A stretch of DNA of 64,000 nucleotides from Polynucleobacter wuianus (GTDB lineage: Bacteria > Pseudomonadota > Gammaproteobacteria > Burkholderiales > Burkholderiaceae). The notes beneath the pieces are model-generated. The model did not search any database. It saw only the letters and a list, made by a program, of their open reading frames with translations, and had not been told where the DNA came from. The DNA is taken from contig NZ_CP015922.1 in the NCBI RefSeq assembly GCF_001659725.1, positions 1,984,001-2,048,000 on the forward strand, in the 5' to 3' direction. Shown here piece after piece: positions 49,034 through 58,907 of the stretch. Each line of letters starts with the position of its first letter. Positions within the stretch are counted from its first letter, which is position 1. The position numbers and the translations under genes are program-made.

Positions 49034-51555
49034 TGATAGTTCTCATATATAGATGGTGGAATAGGCTTTGAAGTTGGCATATACCCAGGAACATTTAACT
49101 TCATGATATCAACTGGGTTGCTACCAGCGCTAGCAAAGCCCCTAAATTCGATCTGAAAGAGCACTTGGGTAGTCGTAATAAGGGAAGTATTGACCGCCTG
49201 CGAGTAAGCACCACGAAAAGTCCAGCAATCTCTGGTCCACTCCAAACCAATCAAGGTATTCAAGGTTTTAATCGTTAATGCATCATATCCCCAGCGCCCT
49301 AGTACAGAAACCTCTCTGGTAAGCGGCCATTGGCCAGAAATATTGTATTGATCTGTTGTTGTGGCTGCCGGCACATAGGTTGCTTGGCCATTCTGTGCAG
49401 ATGGTTGAAGTGGTGGAGACCAAACATTGCGGTATCCAAAATTCAGACTTCTTCCTGGGGTTGGCCGCCAGCTTGCGCCCACAGTAGTTTGCACAAAACG
49501 ATTTAATTGCGTGTTGTACTGACCGAACATATCGGCACTGAAATTACCAAGCAATCGTACTGAAGCAGAGCCCAAGGTATCAGAGTACGTAGTTGGATTG
49601 GCAATGTTTCCATTTAAACCCACTTTCTGTCCTGTAAATTGCTGTTTTTGAGCAAGCGTTACGTTAGCGCGCTCAGCTCCTGTGTTCGCCTCAATCATGC
49701 GACTTGTCAAACCTAGTGTTGCTGCATTGGTATCAGCAACACGATCATTACCAATAAACGTATTAGCTGTAAAAATTTGTGAAACGCCAAAACCTGCATC
49801 AGCTGTATCAAATACTGGTGTGTTAGCCTGACTTTGATACGGAGTGAATGCATAAAACGCTCTTGGCTCCATTGTGAGTAACATATCGCGCCCAAAAAAA
49901 CCTTTCAGCTCAGAAGCCTCTCTCTCAAACGCCAATCCAGAATCTAAACTGAATGTTGGAATCGTAAATCCCTGAGCATTCGGAACGCTACCGGATACAT
50001 AAGGAGTAGCGTTATAGGTGTTCGACTGAAAGCTAATTGTTGGCGTAATGTAATAACCAGGTGTGACCTGTGGAAGCGCTAATGCGCCCTTGACTACTGT
50101 TCTATCTGCCTGAGTGTAAGCACCAGGAGGTGGAGCATTGAAGTTGCTTCCCAAGGCATAGGCAAAGCGTGTGTAATCCGTTGAGAAAGTTGTCTTTGGG
50201 CCAGTAGGTAATGCTAGGTACTTACCACTTGTATCGGATACTACTGGGCTTAATTGATTGTTATATGCAGCAGTAATATTTGGCAGTACGTTATATGGCG
50301 CTTGCACTAAATTATTAGGGTCTGGCTGCAAAGTTTGAAAGCTAGCTGCTTTAGCGCCAACCGTCCAATTACTTAACTCACCAGTTAATTGCTTGCTTGT
50401 ACCAACTTCTTGACGGAACTGACTAGTAACCTGTCCTGCAATGCTTTGTGAAAAATCCGTTGGGTATAAGCTATCCGAGACCCGCGCCATATTGACATAA
50501 CCGTTCCACGATCCGGGCAACGGCGCACCGCCAGGACCAACACCACCAGCAAAAATTTGACGCTGTTGCCAATCGTATTTCCAACGATTTGTTCCTGTTT
50601 GTTTATCGTAGGGCAAGTACTCGCCAGTCGCTACTCCAGAATATTCTTTATCTAAGAAACGGTAAGACGCGCCTAACATAAAACCACGATGATTCATTTC
50701 ACGAGGAAGCAACAACAAGTCGCGATTCGGCGCGATATTAACGTAATAAGGTTGAGTAATATCCAAACCATTATTTGAGTTGTATCCAACAACTGGTGCT
50801 AACAAACCAGTTCTGCGCTCACCCGACGTTGGGGCGGTGAAGTAAGGAACATAAGCAATGGGCACATTAAAGAAACGCATTACACCGTTAGTGCCAACCA
50901 TTTCTTTTTGCTCGTTATCGATCTCTAAACTACTTACCGTGAAATACCAGTCCATATTTTCTGGGGTACAAGTAGTGTAAGTAGCTTTGTCAAATACAAA
51001 AATGTCAGAGTTTTCAATCGTCAGTTTTTTTGCAGTGCCATTTCCACGAGTGTCTCTAAGTTCGTATGTGGGGGTTTCCATCGAACCCTCACGAGCATCA
51101 ACTTTAAATTGACCTTTTGGTCCTTTAAAAGTGGTATTACCTTTAGATAACTCGGCATTACCAAGCAAGTCTGCAATATCAGTATCTGGGTTATAGGTAA
51201 TTTCATCCGCCTTTAAAACGGCGCCATTGCGGCGAATCTGGGCACGCCCTTTAAGATGCATGTCACGCTCAACCACTCCATCAATAGCATCACTAGAAGT
51301 GAAAGTCAGTGCCTCGCCATCTGCAATCGGTTTACCTACGCGAAGTTGATCATCCAGCTTAAGAACGGTGACATTTCCCCGATCTGGCAAGAGTGTGAAA
51401 TTCTGTGTTGCCTGTGAAACTGGGGGTAGAGCTGCTGGTGCTTGAGCTCTTACTGAAAACGGAACTTGAAGCAATGCCACCCCCATCAGTACGCGCAGGG
51501 TTATGGCTAAAAAAAGAGGGGCGCGAAAGCCGGCGCGAAGGCGATAATGACTCAT
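49030..51555 (-). CDS. lptD: LPS-assembly outer-membrane protein LptD
   Basis: 841 residues. Hydrophobic start, then the LptD N-terminal jellyroll (OstA-like, about 80-250: KGRAQIRRNGAVLKADEITYN; NAELSKGNTTFKGPKG) and a long barrel. Only two cysteines are visible: one in YTTCTPENMDW in the N-terminal domain and one in TRDCWTFRGAY near the C-terminus. E. coli LptD uses four, so here a single inter-domain disulfide is expected. It inserts lipopolysaccharide into the outer membrane. Confidence 0.93.
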   Translation of the reverse strand: MSHYRLRAGFRAPLFLAITLRVLMGVALLQVPFSVRAQAPAALPPVSQATQNFTLLPDRGNVTVLKLDDQLRVGKPIADGEALTFTSSDAIDGVVERDMHLKGRAQIRRNGAVLKADEITYNPDTDIADLLGNAELSKGNTTFKGPKGQFKVDAREGSMETPTYELRDTRGNGTAKKLTIENSDIFVFDKATYTTCTPENMDWYFTVSSLEIDNEQKEMVGTNGVMRFFNVPIAYVPYFTAPTSGERRTGLLAPVVGYNSNNGLDITQPYYVNIAPNRDLLLLPREMNHRGFMLGASYRFLDKEYSGVATGEYLPYDKQTGTNRWKYDWQQRQIFAGGVGPGGAPLPGSWNGYVNMARVSDSLYPTDFSQSIAGQVTSQFRQEVGTSKQLTGELSNWTVGAKAASFQTLQPDPNNLVQAPYNVLPNITAAYNNQLSPVVSDTSGKYLALPTGPKTTFSTDYTRFAYALGSNFNAPPPGAYTQADRTVVKGALALPQVTPGYYITPTISFQSNTYNATPYVSGSVPNAQGFTIPTFSLDSGLAFEREASELKGFFGRDMLLTMEPRAFYAFTPYQSQANTPVFDTADAGFGVSQIFTANTFIGNDRVADTNAATLGLTSRMIEANTGAERANVTLAQKQQFTGQKVGLNGNIANPTTYSDTLGSASVRLLGNFSADMFGQYNTQLNRFVQTTVGASWRPTPGRSLNFGYRNVWSPPLQPSAQNGQATYVPAATTTDQYNISGQWPLTREVSVLGRWGYDALTIKTLNTLIGLEWTRDCWTFRGAYSQAVNTSLITTTQVLFQIEFRGFASAGSNPVDIMKLNVPGYMPTSKPIPPSIYENYQ

Positions 51556-51588
51556 GGATCCAGACCCCGCTTATTATACGAATCGACC

Positions 51589-52590
51589 ATGACTGACGCT
51601 CGCTTAAACACCCTCCATAACTGGCTAAAAGCCCTCCAGCCTAGCTGGCAATTAGATCTCGATACTTTAGCACCAGCCTCGGCAGATGCCAGCTTTCGCC
51701 GCTATTTCAGAATTGAGTCCCAAAACCCAGATTTTGGGACCTTGATCATCATGGATGCGCCTCCGCAACATGAGCCATTAGACTCCTTTATTAAGGTCGA
51801 TTTATTACTCACTGAGGCAGGCTTAAATGTTCCAAAAATATTGGAACAGAATACAACCGAGGGCTTTCTTTTACTAAATGATCTTGGCAATGCAACCTAC
51901 CTTGCCGAACTCAATGATCAAACAGCAAAGCCTTTATACCAAGATGCAACTCATGCATTAATACAGATGCAGCTGGCAAGTAAACCGAATGTATTGCCAA
52001 ACTACGATGAAGCGCTTCTTCAGCGTGAGTTAGATTTATTTCCAGAGTGGTATTTAAAGAAACACCTCAATATTCAACTAACCAACATACAGCAAGAGCA
52101 AATTAATACATCCTTCGAACTCATTATTGCGAACAACTTAGCGCAAGCAAAGGTATATGTTCATCGCGACTATCACTCACGCAATCTCATGGTGACTGCA
52201 ATAAATAATCCAGGTGTATTAGATTTCCAAGATGCAGTGTATGGGCCCATCACCTATGATGCGTCTTCACTATGGCGGGATGCGTACATTGCCTGGCCCG
52301 AAGAAAGAGTGATTGATTGGGTTATTAACTTTTGGGAACAAGGTCGTAAAGCTGGCCTACCTATGACAGAGGACTTCGGACAGTTCTATCGGGACTTCGA
52401 GTGGATGGGCTTACAGCGGCACCTCAAGGTTCTTGGCATCTTTGCCCGGCTCTTTCATCGTGATGGCAAAAATGGGTACCTGAAAGACATCCCATTGGTT
52501 TTGGAATACGCAATAGCAACAGCAAATCGCTACATTGAACTAAAACCATTAGCTCGCATTTTGGAATCCACGCGCACCAACCAAGAATAA
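51589..52590 (+). CDS. amgK: N-acetylmuramate/N-acetylglucosamine kinase
   Basis: 333 residues from ATG at 51589; the longer frame from 51547 would overlap the divergent lptD start. An aminoglycoside-phosphotransferase-like fold: the brenner-type catalytic HRDYHSRNLM (about 200) and metal Asp in LDFQDAVYGP (about 220). AmgK phosphorylates the anomeric position of MurNAc released during wall turnover. The following gene, murU, is its known partner, spaced by 12 bases. Confidence 0.9.
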   Translation: MTDARLNTLHNWLKALQPSWQLDLDTLAPASADASFRRYFRIESQNPDFGTLIIMDAPPQHEPLDSFIKVDLLLTEAGLNVPKILEQNTTEGFLLLNDLGNATYLAELNDQTAKPLYQDATHALIQMQLASKPNVLPNYDEALLQRELDLFPEWYLKKHLNIQLTNIQQEQINTSFELIIANNLAQAKVYVHRDYHSRNLMVTAINNPGVLDFQDAVYGPITYDASSLWRDAYIAWPEERVIDWVINFWEQGRKAGLPMTEDFGQFYRDFEWMGLQRHLKVLGIFARLFHRDGKNGYLKDIPLVLEYAIATANRYIELKPLARILESTRTNQE

Positions 52591-52602
52591 TCCGTAAAAA
52601 TC

Positions 52603-53319
52603 ATGGGTAAAAGCGATCTTCTTCCTTGTCTTTTGCTTGCCGCAGGCAGGGGTGAGCGCATGCGCCCACTCACAGATAATCTACCTAAGCCCTTGCTCAC
52701 TATCAAAAACAAATCACTACTTGCATGGCACCTAGATGCACTGTCCAGGGCTGGACTCCAAAATGTTGTCATCAACCATGCATGGTTGGGCAACAAAATA
52801 GAGGCGACCCTGAGATCGGGAGAGGAATTCGGCGTACGAATTGAATACTCACCAGAAGGAACCGCATTAGAAACCGCTGGTGGAATTGCAAAGGCTTTAC
52901 CACTTCTTCAACCAGAAGATTATTTTTTGGTGATAAATGGCGATGTATTTAGCCCTAATTTACCCATAAATAAAATCTTGGAAAAAGTCGCCATATTGAG
53001 ATCTGACCCGAACATACCCATGGCACATCTTTTGATGGTTCCAAATCCAGTACAGAATCCTGAGGGTGATTTTTTCTTGGAGAACGCGCAAATAAGCTCT
53101 CGAGACTTGGGTGCGGGTGAAAAACTGACTTTCTCTGGAATCGGCCTCTATCACAAGGATTTATTCAAGGATCTGGCAATAGGTACGCCAGCTAAATTAG
53201 CACCCCTCCTGCGTGTAGCTATGGAGCAAAATAAAGTGACTGGTGAAAAATATGTCGGTCCGTGGCACGATGTAGGTACACCGCAACGCTTACAAGAGCT
53301 CAATGCAGCATATGAATAA
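52603..53319 (+). CDS. murU: N-acetylmuramate-1-phosphate uridylyltransferase
   Basis: 238 residues of the sugar nucleotidyltransferase fold. The signature is LLAAGRGERMRPLTDNLPKPLL (about 8-30, split), then VINGDVFSP (about 108) for the metal Asp. With AmgK it makes UDP-MurNAc from recycled MurNAc, bypassing MurA and giving some resistance to fosfomycin in other bacteria. Its end overlaps the pepP start. Confidence 0.9.
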   Translation: MGKSDLLPCLLLAAGRGERMRPLTDNLPKPLLTIKNKSLLAWHLDALSRAGLQNVVINHAWLGNKIEATLRSGEEFGVRIEYSPEGTALETAGGIAKALPLLQPEDYFLVINGDVFSPNLPINKILEKVAILRSDPNIPMAHLLMVPNPVQNPEGDFFLENAQISSRDLGAGEKLTFSGIGLYHKDLFKDLAIGTPAKLAPLLRVAMEQNKVTGEKYVGPWHDVGTPQRLQELNAAYE

Positions 53320-54676
53320 AACAGATATTTATCAGCTACGCAGAAATACATTAGCCAAACAAATTTTTAACAAGACTGGTGGTGGCATTGCTGTTATTGC
53401 AACGGCGCCTGAGCTTAGACGCAATCGCGATAGTGAATTTCCCTATCGCCATGACAGCGACTTTTTCTACCTAACGGGATTTGAAGAGCCTGGTTCAACC
53501 TTAGTGATGAATATCATCGCCAATGGAAAAGGTTTTGAACTCGAATCTCATTTATTTTGTAGACCTAAAGATCTTGAGCGAGAAATCTGGGATGGTATTC
53601 GCTTAGGTCCAGAGGCCGCACCAAAAGCTTTGGGTATTGAGTTTGCTCACAGCAATCAAGATCTGGATCAAAAACTGGGTGAATTATTGGCAGACCAAAC
53701 CGCAGTTTTTGTGCGATTAGCAGAAAGTGCAGAAGCTGATCGACGCATACGCCACTGGATGAAGCAAGTACGTGGACAAGCCCGAAGCGGCATTAATCCA
53801 CCAACAGAATTTCATGATGTCGAAGCGTTGATTCATGAAATGCGATTATTCAAAGATGCTCATGAAATTGATATTATGCGTCGCGCTGCGGCAATCTCTG
53901 CACGCGCCCATATACGGGCAATGCAAGCCTGCAAACCGGGCATGCGTGAATACCAACTCGAAGCTGAATTACTTCACGAGTTTCGTAATAGTGGCTCACA
54001 AAGCGTGGCCTACAACAGCATTGTTGCGGGAGGGGCTAACTCTTGCATTCTGCACTATCGCGCAGGATCAACTGAATTACGCAGTGGTGAGCTTTGTTTA
54101 ATTGATGCTGGCTGCGAATTAGATGGCTATGCATCTGACATCACGCGTACATTTCCCGTCAACGGAAAATTTACTGGGCCTCAGCGGGCGCTCTATAACA
54201 TTACCCTAGCAGCACAAGAAGCTGCTATTGCAGCAACCAAGTCTGGCAATACATTCATGCAACCCCATGATGCTGCACTCAAAGTCCTTACCCAAGGTTT
54301 GCTCGATGAAAAACTTCTCAAGCTGGCTGAAGTGGGCTCTCTAGAGAATGCTATTGAGACTGGAGCCTATCGTCGCTTCTATATGCACCGTACTTCCCAT
54401 TGGTTGGGCATGGATGTTCATGACGTAGGTTCTTATCGTGAATCCATCAACTCTAATCAAGATGAAAAGCCTTGGCGCATTCTCAAAAGCGGTATGGTAA
54501 TTACCATCGAACCAGGCCTATATGTCAGGCCGGCAGATGATATTGATGAAGCATTTTGGAATATCGGCATCCGCATCGAAGATGATGCCGTTATCAATGA
54601 CTCCGGTTGTGAATTGATCTCTCGTGGCGCTCCAGTCAAGGTAGATGAAATTGAAGCACTCATGAAAAACAGCTGA
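53303..54676 (+). CDS. pepP: Xaa-Pro aminopeptidase (aminopeptidase P)
   Basis: 457 residues from ATG at 53303, or 454 from the ATG at 53312. N-terminal AMP_N domain (1-140), then M24 pita-bread domain with metal ligands in DAGCELDGYASDITRTF, the His in HWLGMDVHDVG and the Glu in TIEPGLY and RIEDDAV. It cleaves N-terminal residues before proline. It overlaps the murU end and is 2 bases from the downstream monooxygenase gene. Confidence 0.93.
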   Translation: MQHMNKTDIYQLRRNTLAKQIFNKTGGGIAVIATAPELRRNRDSEFPYRHDSDFFYLTGFEEPGSTLVMNIIANGKGFELESHLFCRPKDLEREIWDGIRLGPEAAPKALGIEFAHSNQDLDQKLGELLADQTAVFVRLAESAEADRRIRHWMKQVRGQARSGINPPTEFHDVEALIHEMRLFKDAHEIDIMRRAAAISARAHIRAMQACKPGMREYQLEAELLHEFRNSGSQSVAYNSIVAGGANSCILHYRAGSTELRSGELCLIDAGCELDGYASDITRTFPVNGKFTGPQRALYNITLAAQEAAIAATKSGNTFMQPHDAALKVLTQGLLDEKLLKLAEVGSLENAIETGAYRRFYMHRTSHWLGMDVHDVGSYRESINSNQDEKPWRILKSGMVITIEPGLYVRPADDIDEAFWNIGIRIEDDAVINDSGCELISRGAPVKVDEIEALMKNS

Positions 54677-54678
54677 AC

Positions 54679-55836
54679 ATGAGCACAAATGACTATGACA
54701 TCTTGATTCATGGTGGTGGGCCTGTTGGTCTTGCCTGTGCAGCATGGATCTTACAGAAATTTCCCGAAGCTAAACTCACGCTACTAGATCGCAATCCCGT
54801 CAAGGACGAAGATCTTATAAACGCAGATAGCAGGGGTATTGCTCTATCACATGGAAGCAAACTCCTGCTGGATACGATCGATGCGTGGCCAACAGATTGT
54901 GCTGACATTCATCGTGTTCATGTTTCACAAGCTGGCCGCTTTGGTCGGGCACTCATGACTCGCGAAGAGCTTAAGCAAGAGGCCCTTGGTCATATTATTC
55001 GCTATCGCGATATTCACATTACTCTTCGTCAGGCCCTAAGAAAGATTAAAGCAAATAGTCCAAATTTCGTTTGGGAACACATTGATAGCAATGTTGATCA
55101 CGTACCCATGAATGCCCGCTGTGTGGTGCATGCAGAGGGTGGTCTATTCAAAAAACAAGATTGGGTCGAATCCGGAAGAGACTATGGACAATCGGCTTTA
55201 GTGGGCTTAGTAGAGGTAGAAAATGCTATACCTCATCAGGCTTGGGAGCGTTTTACAGCAGAAGGGCCCTTAGCAGTGCTGCCAAGTCACTATGGTGACA
55301 ATATTCTTAATCTCGTTTGGTGCGGATCACCCGAGCCATCAAAAGATCGCTTACAACTCAGCGAACAAGATTTTCTAGCTTCCCTACAAAAAGAATTTGG
55401 TTCGCGTATCGGACGTTTTCTTAAAATTCAAGATCGTCGATTGTATGAACTTGGTTTGAACTACCGCAAGCAAATTACAAAAGACAATGAAGTCTGGATT
55501 GGTAACGCTGCGCAAACTTTGCATCCGGTTGCAGGACAAGGTTTAAACCTGGGCTTACGTGATGCTTTCTTGCTCGCTGAAAAATTGGCAGGTCTTTTTT
55601 CAAGTTCAGTGGAAAATCAAACGCTAGTGCAAATTCAAGATGCCCTTGAAAATTATGCGCAAAGCCGAAAAGCAGATAGAACAACGACGATTGGTTTGAC
55701 AGACTTTATGGCGCGAGTTTTCACCTCAAATCTTGCCCCAATAGTAGTAGCTCGTGGATTGGCTTTATCAGCCCTTCAGTGGCTTCCACCCATAAAGACA
55801 GCCTTAGCCCGCCAGATGATGTTTGGCAGGCGCTAA
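54679..55836 (+). CDS. ubiH: UbiH/UbiF-family FAD-dependent monooxygenase
   Basis: 385 residues. FAD Rossmann site GGGPVGLACAAWIL near the N-terminus, a middle RLQRL-type substrate region, and the conserved FAD-ribityl motif IGNAAQTLHPVAGQGLNLGLRD (about 275-296, split). It belongs to the ubiquinone hydroxylases; exact position (UbiH, UbiF or UbiI) cannot be told from sequence alone. It often follows pepP in proteobacteria, as here. Confidence 0.85.
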   Translation: MSTNDYDILIHGGGPVGLACAAWILQKFPEAKLTLLDRNPVKDEDLINADSRGIALSHGSKLLLDTIDAWPTDCADIHRVHVSQAGRFGRALMTREELKQEALGHIIRYRDIHITLRQALRKIKANSPNFVWEHIDSNVDHVPMNARCVVHAEGGLFKKQDWVESGRDYGQSALVGLVEVENAIPHQAWERFTAEGPLAVLPSHYGDNILNLVWCGSPEPSKDRLQLSEQDFLASLQKEFGSRIGRFLKIQDRRLYELGLNYRKQITKDNEVWIGNAAQTLHPVAGQGLNLGLRDAFLLAEKLAGLFSSSVENQTLVQIQDALENYAQSRKADRTTTIGLTDFMARVFTSNLAPIVVARGLALSALQWLPPIKTALARQMMFGRR

Positions 55837-55890
55837 AAGGCTTAAATACCCCTCAAAACGCATACTCCTTCACTTTGAATTAAATCCAAT

Positions 55891-55915
55891 AATCTGCCTA
55901 AAAAATAGGCAGATT
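55891..55915 (+). terminator. Hairpin downstream of the monooxygenase gene
   Basis: Perfect 10-bp stem (AATCTGCCTA with TAGGCAGATT) and an A5 loop. The following T-run is short (TTT), so termination is only probable. Confidence 0.5.
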
Positions 55916-55989
55916 TAGGCCCGACTGTGCTAAAGTGTCATGCTTTCCGTAAGACGCCCACAAAGCTGCCCAAGCAAAGCTCCAAACAG

Positions 55990-57006
55990 ATGAAGATTGG
56001 CTCACACACCCTGTCAAATAGACTTTTTGTCGCCCCTATGGCTGGGGTAACAGACCGCCCGTTTAGGCAACTTTGTAAAAGATTGGGTGCTGGTTATGCC
56101 GTCTCAGAAATGGTGGCATCGAACGCCCTCCTCTGGAAAAGCGAAAAAACCCAACGTCGCACAAATCATATTGGTGAGTTCAAACCAATCGCAGTTCAAA
56201 TTGCTGGCGCAGATCCCGCGATGATGGCTGCGGCTGCAAAAATTAATGTAGACCACGGCGCACAAATTATTGATATCAATATGGGATGCCCAGCAAAGAA
56301 AGTTTGCAATGTTGCAGCAGGCTCAGCCTTGTTGCGTGATGAACCACTGGTGCAACAAATTTTAGATGCAGTTGTAAATGCGGTTGGCATCGGCCCAGAT
56401 GCAGTACCTGTCACTTTAAAAATTCGCACTGGCTGGGATCGTGAACATAAAAATGCAATTGAGATTGCACGCCTTGCAGAACAATCTGGCATCTCTATGC
56501 TTACCGTTCATGGTCGTACACGCGCAGATCTTTATCACGGTGAAGCAGAGTACGAAACGATCACTGCCGTTAAGAATAATGTCAATATTCCCGTGGTTGC
56601 AAATGGTGATATCAACACACCTGAAAAAGCACAGTTTGTTTTAGAGACTACTGGTGCTGATGCGGTCATGATTGGACGTGCCGCTCAAGGGCGCCCTTGG
56701 ATCTTCCGTGAAATTAACTATTTCCTAGAGACTGGTGGCAAACTGCCCACACCAGAAATCAATGAGATTCAGGGCATCATGAATGCTCATCTCTTGGATC
56801 ACTATGAGTTCTATGGTGAGCATATTGGCCTACGTACAGCCCGTAAGCACATCGGCTGGTACTGCAAAGGATTACGCGACTCACATAGTTTCCGTCAACG
56901 CATGAATACTGCAGATGACTGCAAAACCCAATTGCAAATGGTCAATGATTTTTTCGATGAGATGAAATCTCACTCCGACCGTTTACTTTTTTTAGAAGCA
57001 GCTTAA
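55990..57006 (+). CDS. dusB: tRNA-dihydrouridine synthase B
   Basis: 338 residues from ATG at 55990, because family members start MKIGxxxLxNRLxxAPMAG; the frame from GTG at 55927 adds an unfamiliar 21-residue head. APMAGVTDRPFR binds FMN, NMGCPAKKVC holds the active-site Cys and RTAGWDRE-type and HGRTRADLY blocks follow. It reduces uridine in the tRNA D-loop. Immediately before fis, as in E. coli. Confidence 0.93.
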   Translation: MKIGSHTLSNRLFVAPMAGVTDRPFRQLCKRLGAGYAVSEMVASNALLWKSEKTQRRTNHIGEFKPIAVQIAGADPAMMAAAAKINVDHGAQIIDINMGCPAKKVCNVAAGSALLRDEPLVQQILDAVVNAVGIGPDAVPVTLKIRTGWDREHKNAIEIARLAEQSGISMLTVHGRTRADLYHGEAEYETITAVKNNVNIPVVANGDINTPEKAQFVLETTGADAVMIGRAAQGRPWIFREINYFLETGGKLPTPEINEIQGIMNAHLLDHYEFYGEHIGLRTARKHIGWYCKGLRDSHSFRQRMNTADDCKTQLQMVNDFFDEMKSHSDRLLFLEAA

Positions 57007-57041
57007 TTAGTACCCAAGTTATTTTTTAGATTTGAATATTT

Positions 57042-57281
57042 ATGACCAATAAGCATCCCATTACCGAATGTATTGAAACGCAACTACAAGGCTATCTCAA
57101 TGACCTTAAAGGTACGCCCCCGAACGACATCTATCAAATGGTATTAGCGGTTGTTGAAAAACCAATGCTTGAGCTTGTCATGCAGCATGCTAAACAAAAT
57201 CAATCCTTAGCTGCCCAGTACCTCGGCATCAACCGCAATACCTTGCATAAAAAACTTGTAGAACACCAGCTGCTTAAATAA
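57042..57281 (+). CDS. fis: Fis-family nucleoid-associated DNA-binding protein
   Basis: 79 residues. The C-terminal helix-turn-helix reads SLAAQYLGINRNTLHKKLVEH, split here as SLAAQYLGINR and NTLHKKL, and is nearly the E. coli Fis motif. The N-terminal part is shorter than in E. coli, as usual for betaproteobacterial Fis. Fis bends DNA and activates rRNA promoters. The dusB-fis gene pair is conserved, and here purH follows 39 bases later. Confidence 0.92.
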   Translation: MTNKHPITECIETQLQGYLNDLKGTPPNDIYQMVLAVVEKPMLELVMQHAKQNQSLAAQYLGINRNTLHKKLVEHQLLK

Positions 57282-57320
57282 TTACTAAGCCATTTCATTA
57301 TTAAAACTTTCTGAAAACAT

Positions 57321-58901
57321 ATGATCCGTACTGCACTCATCTCCGTCTCTGATAAAAATGGCATCGTGCCTTTTGCTAAAGCCCTCCATGAGCAAGGCAT
57401 CAAATTGATATCTACTGGAGGTACTGCAAAGCTTTTAGCTGAAAACAACTTGCCTGTAGTCGAAGTTTCAACATTGACCAAATTCCCAGAGATGCTGGAT
57501 GGTCGCGTAAAGACACTTCACCCAATGGTGCATGGCGGTTTATTGGCTCGCAGAGACTTTCCAGAGCATATGGCAGCGCTTAAAGAGCATGGCATAGACA
57601 CCATCGATATGCTAGTGATCAACCTCTACCCATTTAACGAAACTGTTGCAAAAGAAAATTGTTCTTTTGAGGATGCTGTTGAAAATATCGATATTGGTGG
57701 CCCTGCCATGCTGCGTGCTGCCGCAAAGAATCACCAAGATGTCACCGTGCTGATCTCTCCAGAAGATTACGCTCCAGTGTTGGCAGAAATGAAAGCTAAC
57801 AAGAATACAGTTTCATACAAAACGAATTTAGCATTGGCTAAAAAAGTATTTGCCCATACTGCGCAATACGATGGTGCGATCGCCAATTACCTCTCCGCAC
57901 TGGGTGACGACCTAGATCACAAAGCTCGGTCTCCTTACCCAAAAACCTTGCATCTTGCTTTTGAAAAAGTTCAAGAGATGCGTTACGGCGAGAACCCACA
58001 CCAGTCTGCAGCCTTCTATAAAGATATCCTTCCAGTCGAGGGTGCACTTGCGAACTACAAGCAATTGCAAGGAAAAGAACTCTCTTACAACAATATTGCT
58101 GATGCTGACTCTGCCTGGGAATGCGTTAAAAGCTTTACTGGTAATGCTGGTGGGGCTGCTGCCTGTGTCATCATCAAACATGCTAATCCTTGTGGGGTAG
58201 CCGTAGGGGGAACAGCACTAGAGGCTTATCAAAAGGCCTTCAAAACTGACCCTAGTTCAGCATTTGGCGGCATTATTGCTTTTAACGTTCCATGCGATGG
58301 AACTGCTGCCCAAGAGATCTCCAAGCAATTTGTAGAAGTATTGATTGCTCCTAGCTTCAGCGATGAAGCAAAAGCCATCTTTGCTGCCAAACAAAACGTT
58401 CGCCTCCTAGAAATTCCACTTGGTACCGCATTTAATACATTTGACTTCAAACGTATTGGCGGGGGCTTGTTAGTTCAATCACCTGATGCGAAAAATGTTC
58501 TGCAAAGTGAGATGCGTGTCGTTAGCCAAAGACAGCCTACCCCAAGCGAAATGAATGACATGATGTTCGCCTGGCGTGTTGCCAAGTTTGTGAAATCCAA
58601 TGCAATTGTGTATTGTGCCAATGGCATGACCTTAGGCATTGGTGCTGGTCAAATGAGTCGAGTTGACTCAGCACGCATGGCTAGCATTAAGGCTGAAAAT
58701 GCTGGCTTAAGCCTTAAAGGCTCAGCAGTTGCCAGTGATGCCTTTTTTCCATTCCGGGATGGTTTGGATGTGGTTGTTAACGGTGGTGCAAGTTGCGCCA
58801 TTCAGCCAGGCGGTAGCATGCGTGATGATGAAATCATTGCTGCAGCGAATGAGCATGGCATTGCCATGATCTTTACTGGCACGCGGCACTTCCGTCATTA
58901 A
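57321..58901 (+). CDS. purH: Bifunctional AICAR transformylase / IMP cyclohydrolase
   Basis: 526 residues, full length. N-terminal IMP cyclohydrolase domain (1-150, ALISVSDKNGIVPFAKAL; STGGTAKLL; KTLHPMVHGG) and C-terminal AICAR formyltransferase (IIKHANPCGVAVG; SAFGGIIAFN; FFPFRDGLD), ending GTRHFRH. The two last steps of purine synthesis. The purH-fis-dusB order is common in Burkholderiaceae. Confidence 0.96.
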   Translation: MIRTALISVSDKNGIVPFAKALHEQGIKLISTGGTAKLLAENNLPVVEVSTLTKFPEMLDGRVKTLHPMVHGGLLARRDFPEHMAALKEHGIDTIDMLVINLYPFNETVAKENCSFEDAVENIDIGGPAMLRAAAKNHQDVTVLISPEDYAPVLAEMKANKNTVSYKTNLALAKKVFAHTAQYDGAIANYLSALGDDLDHKARSPYPKTLHLAFEKVQEMRYGENPHQSAAFYKDILPVEGALANYKQLQGKELSYNNIADADSAWECVKSFTGNAGGAAACVIIKHANPCGVAVGGTALEAYQKAFKTDPSSAFGGIIAFNVPCDGTAAQEISKQFVEVLIAPSFSDEAKAIFAAKQNVRLLEIPLGTAFNTFDFKRIGGGLLVQSPDAKNVLQSEMRVVSQRQPTPSEMNDMMFAWRVAKFVKSNAIVYCANGMTLGIGAGQMSRVDSARMASIKAENAGLSLKGSAVASDAFFPFRDGLDVVVNGGASCAIQPGGSMRDDEIIAAANEHGIAMIFTGTRHFRH

Positions 58902-58907
58902 GAACTC

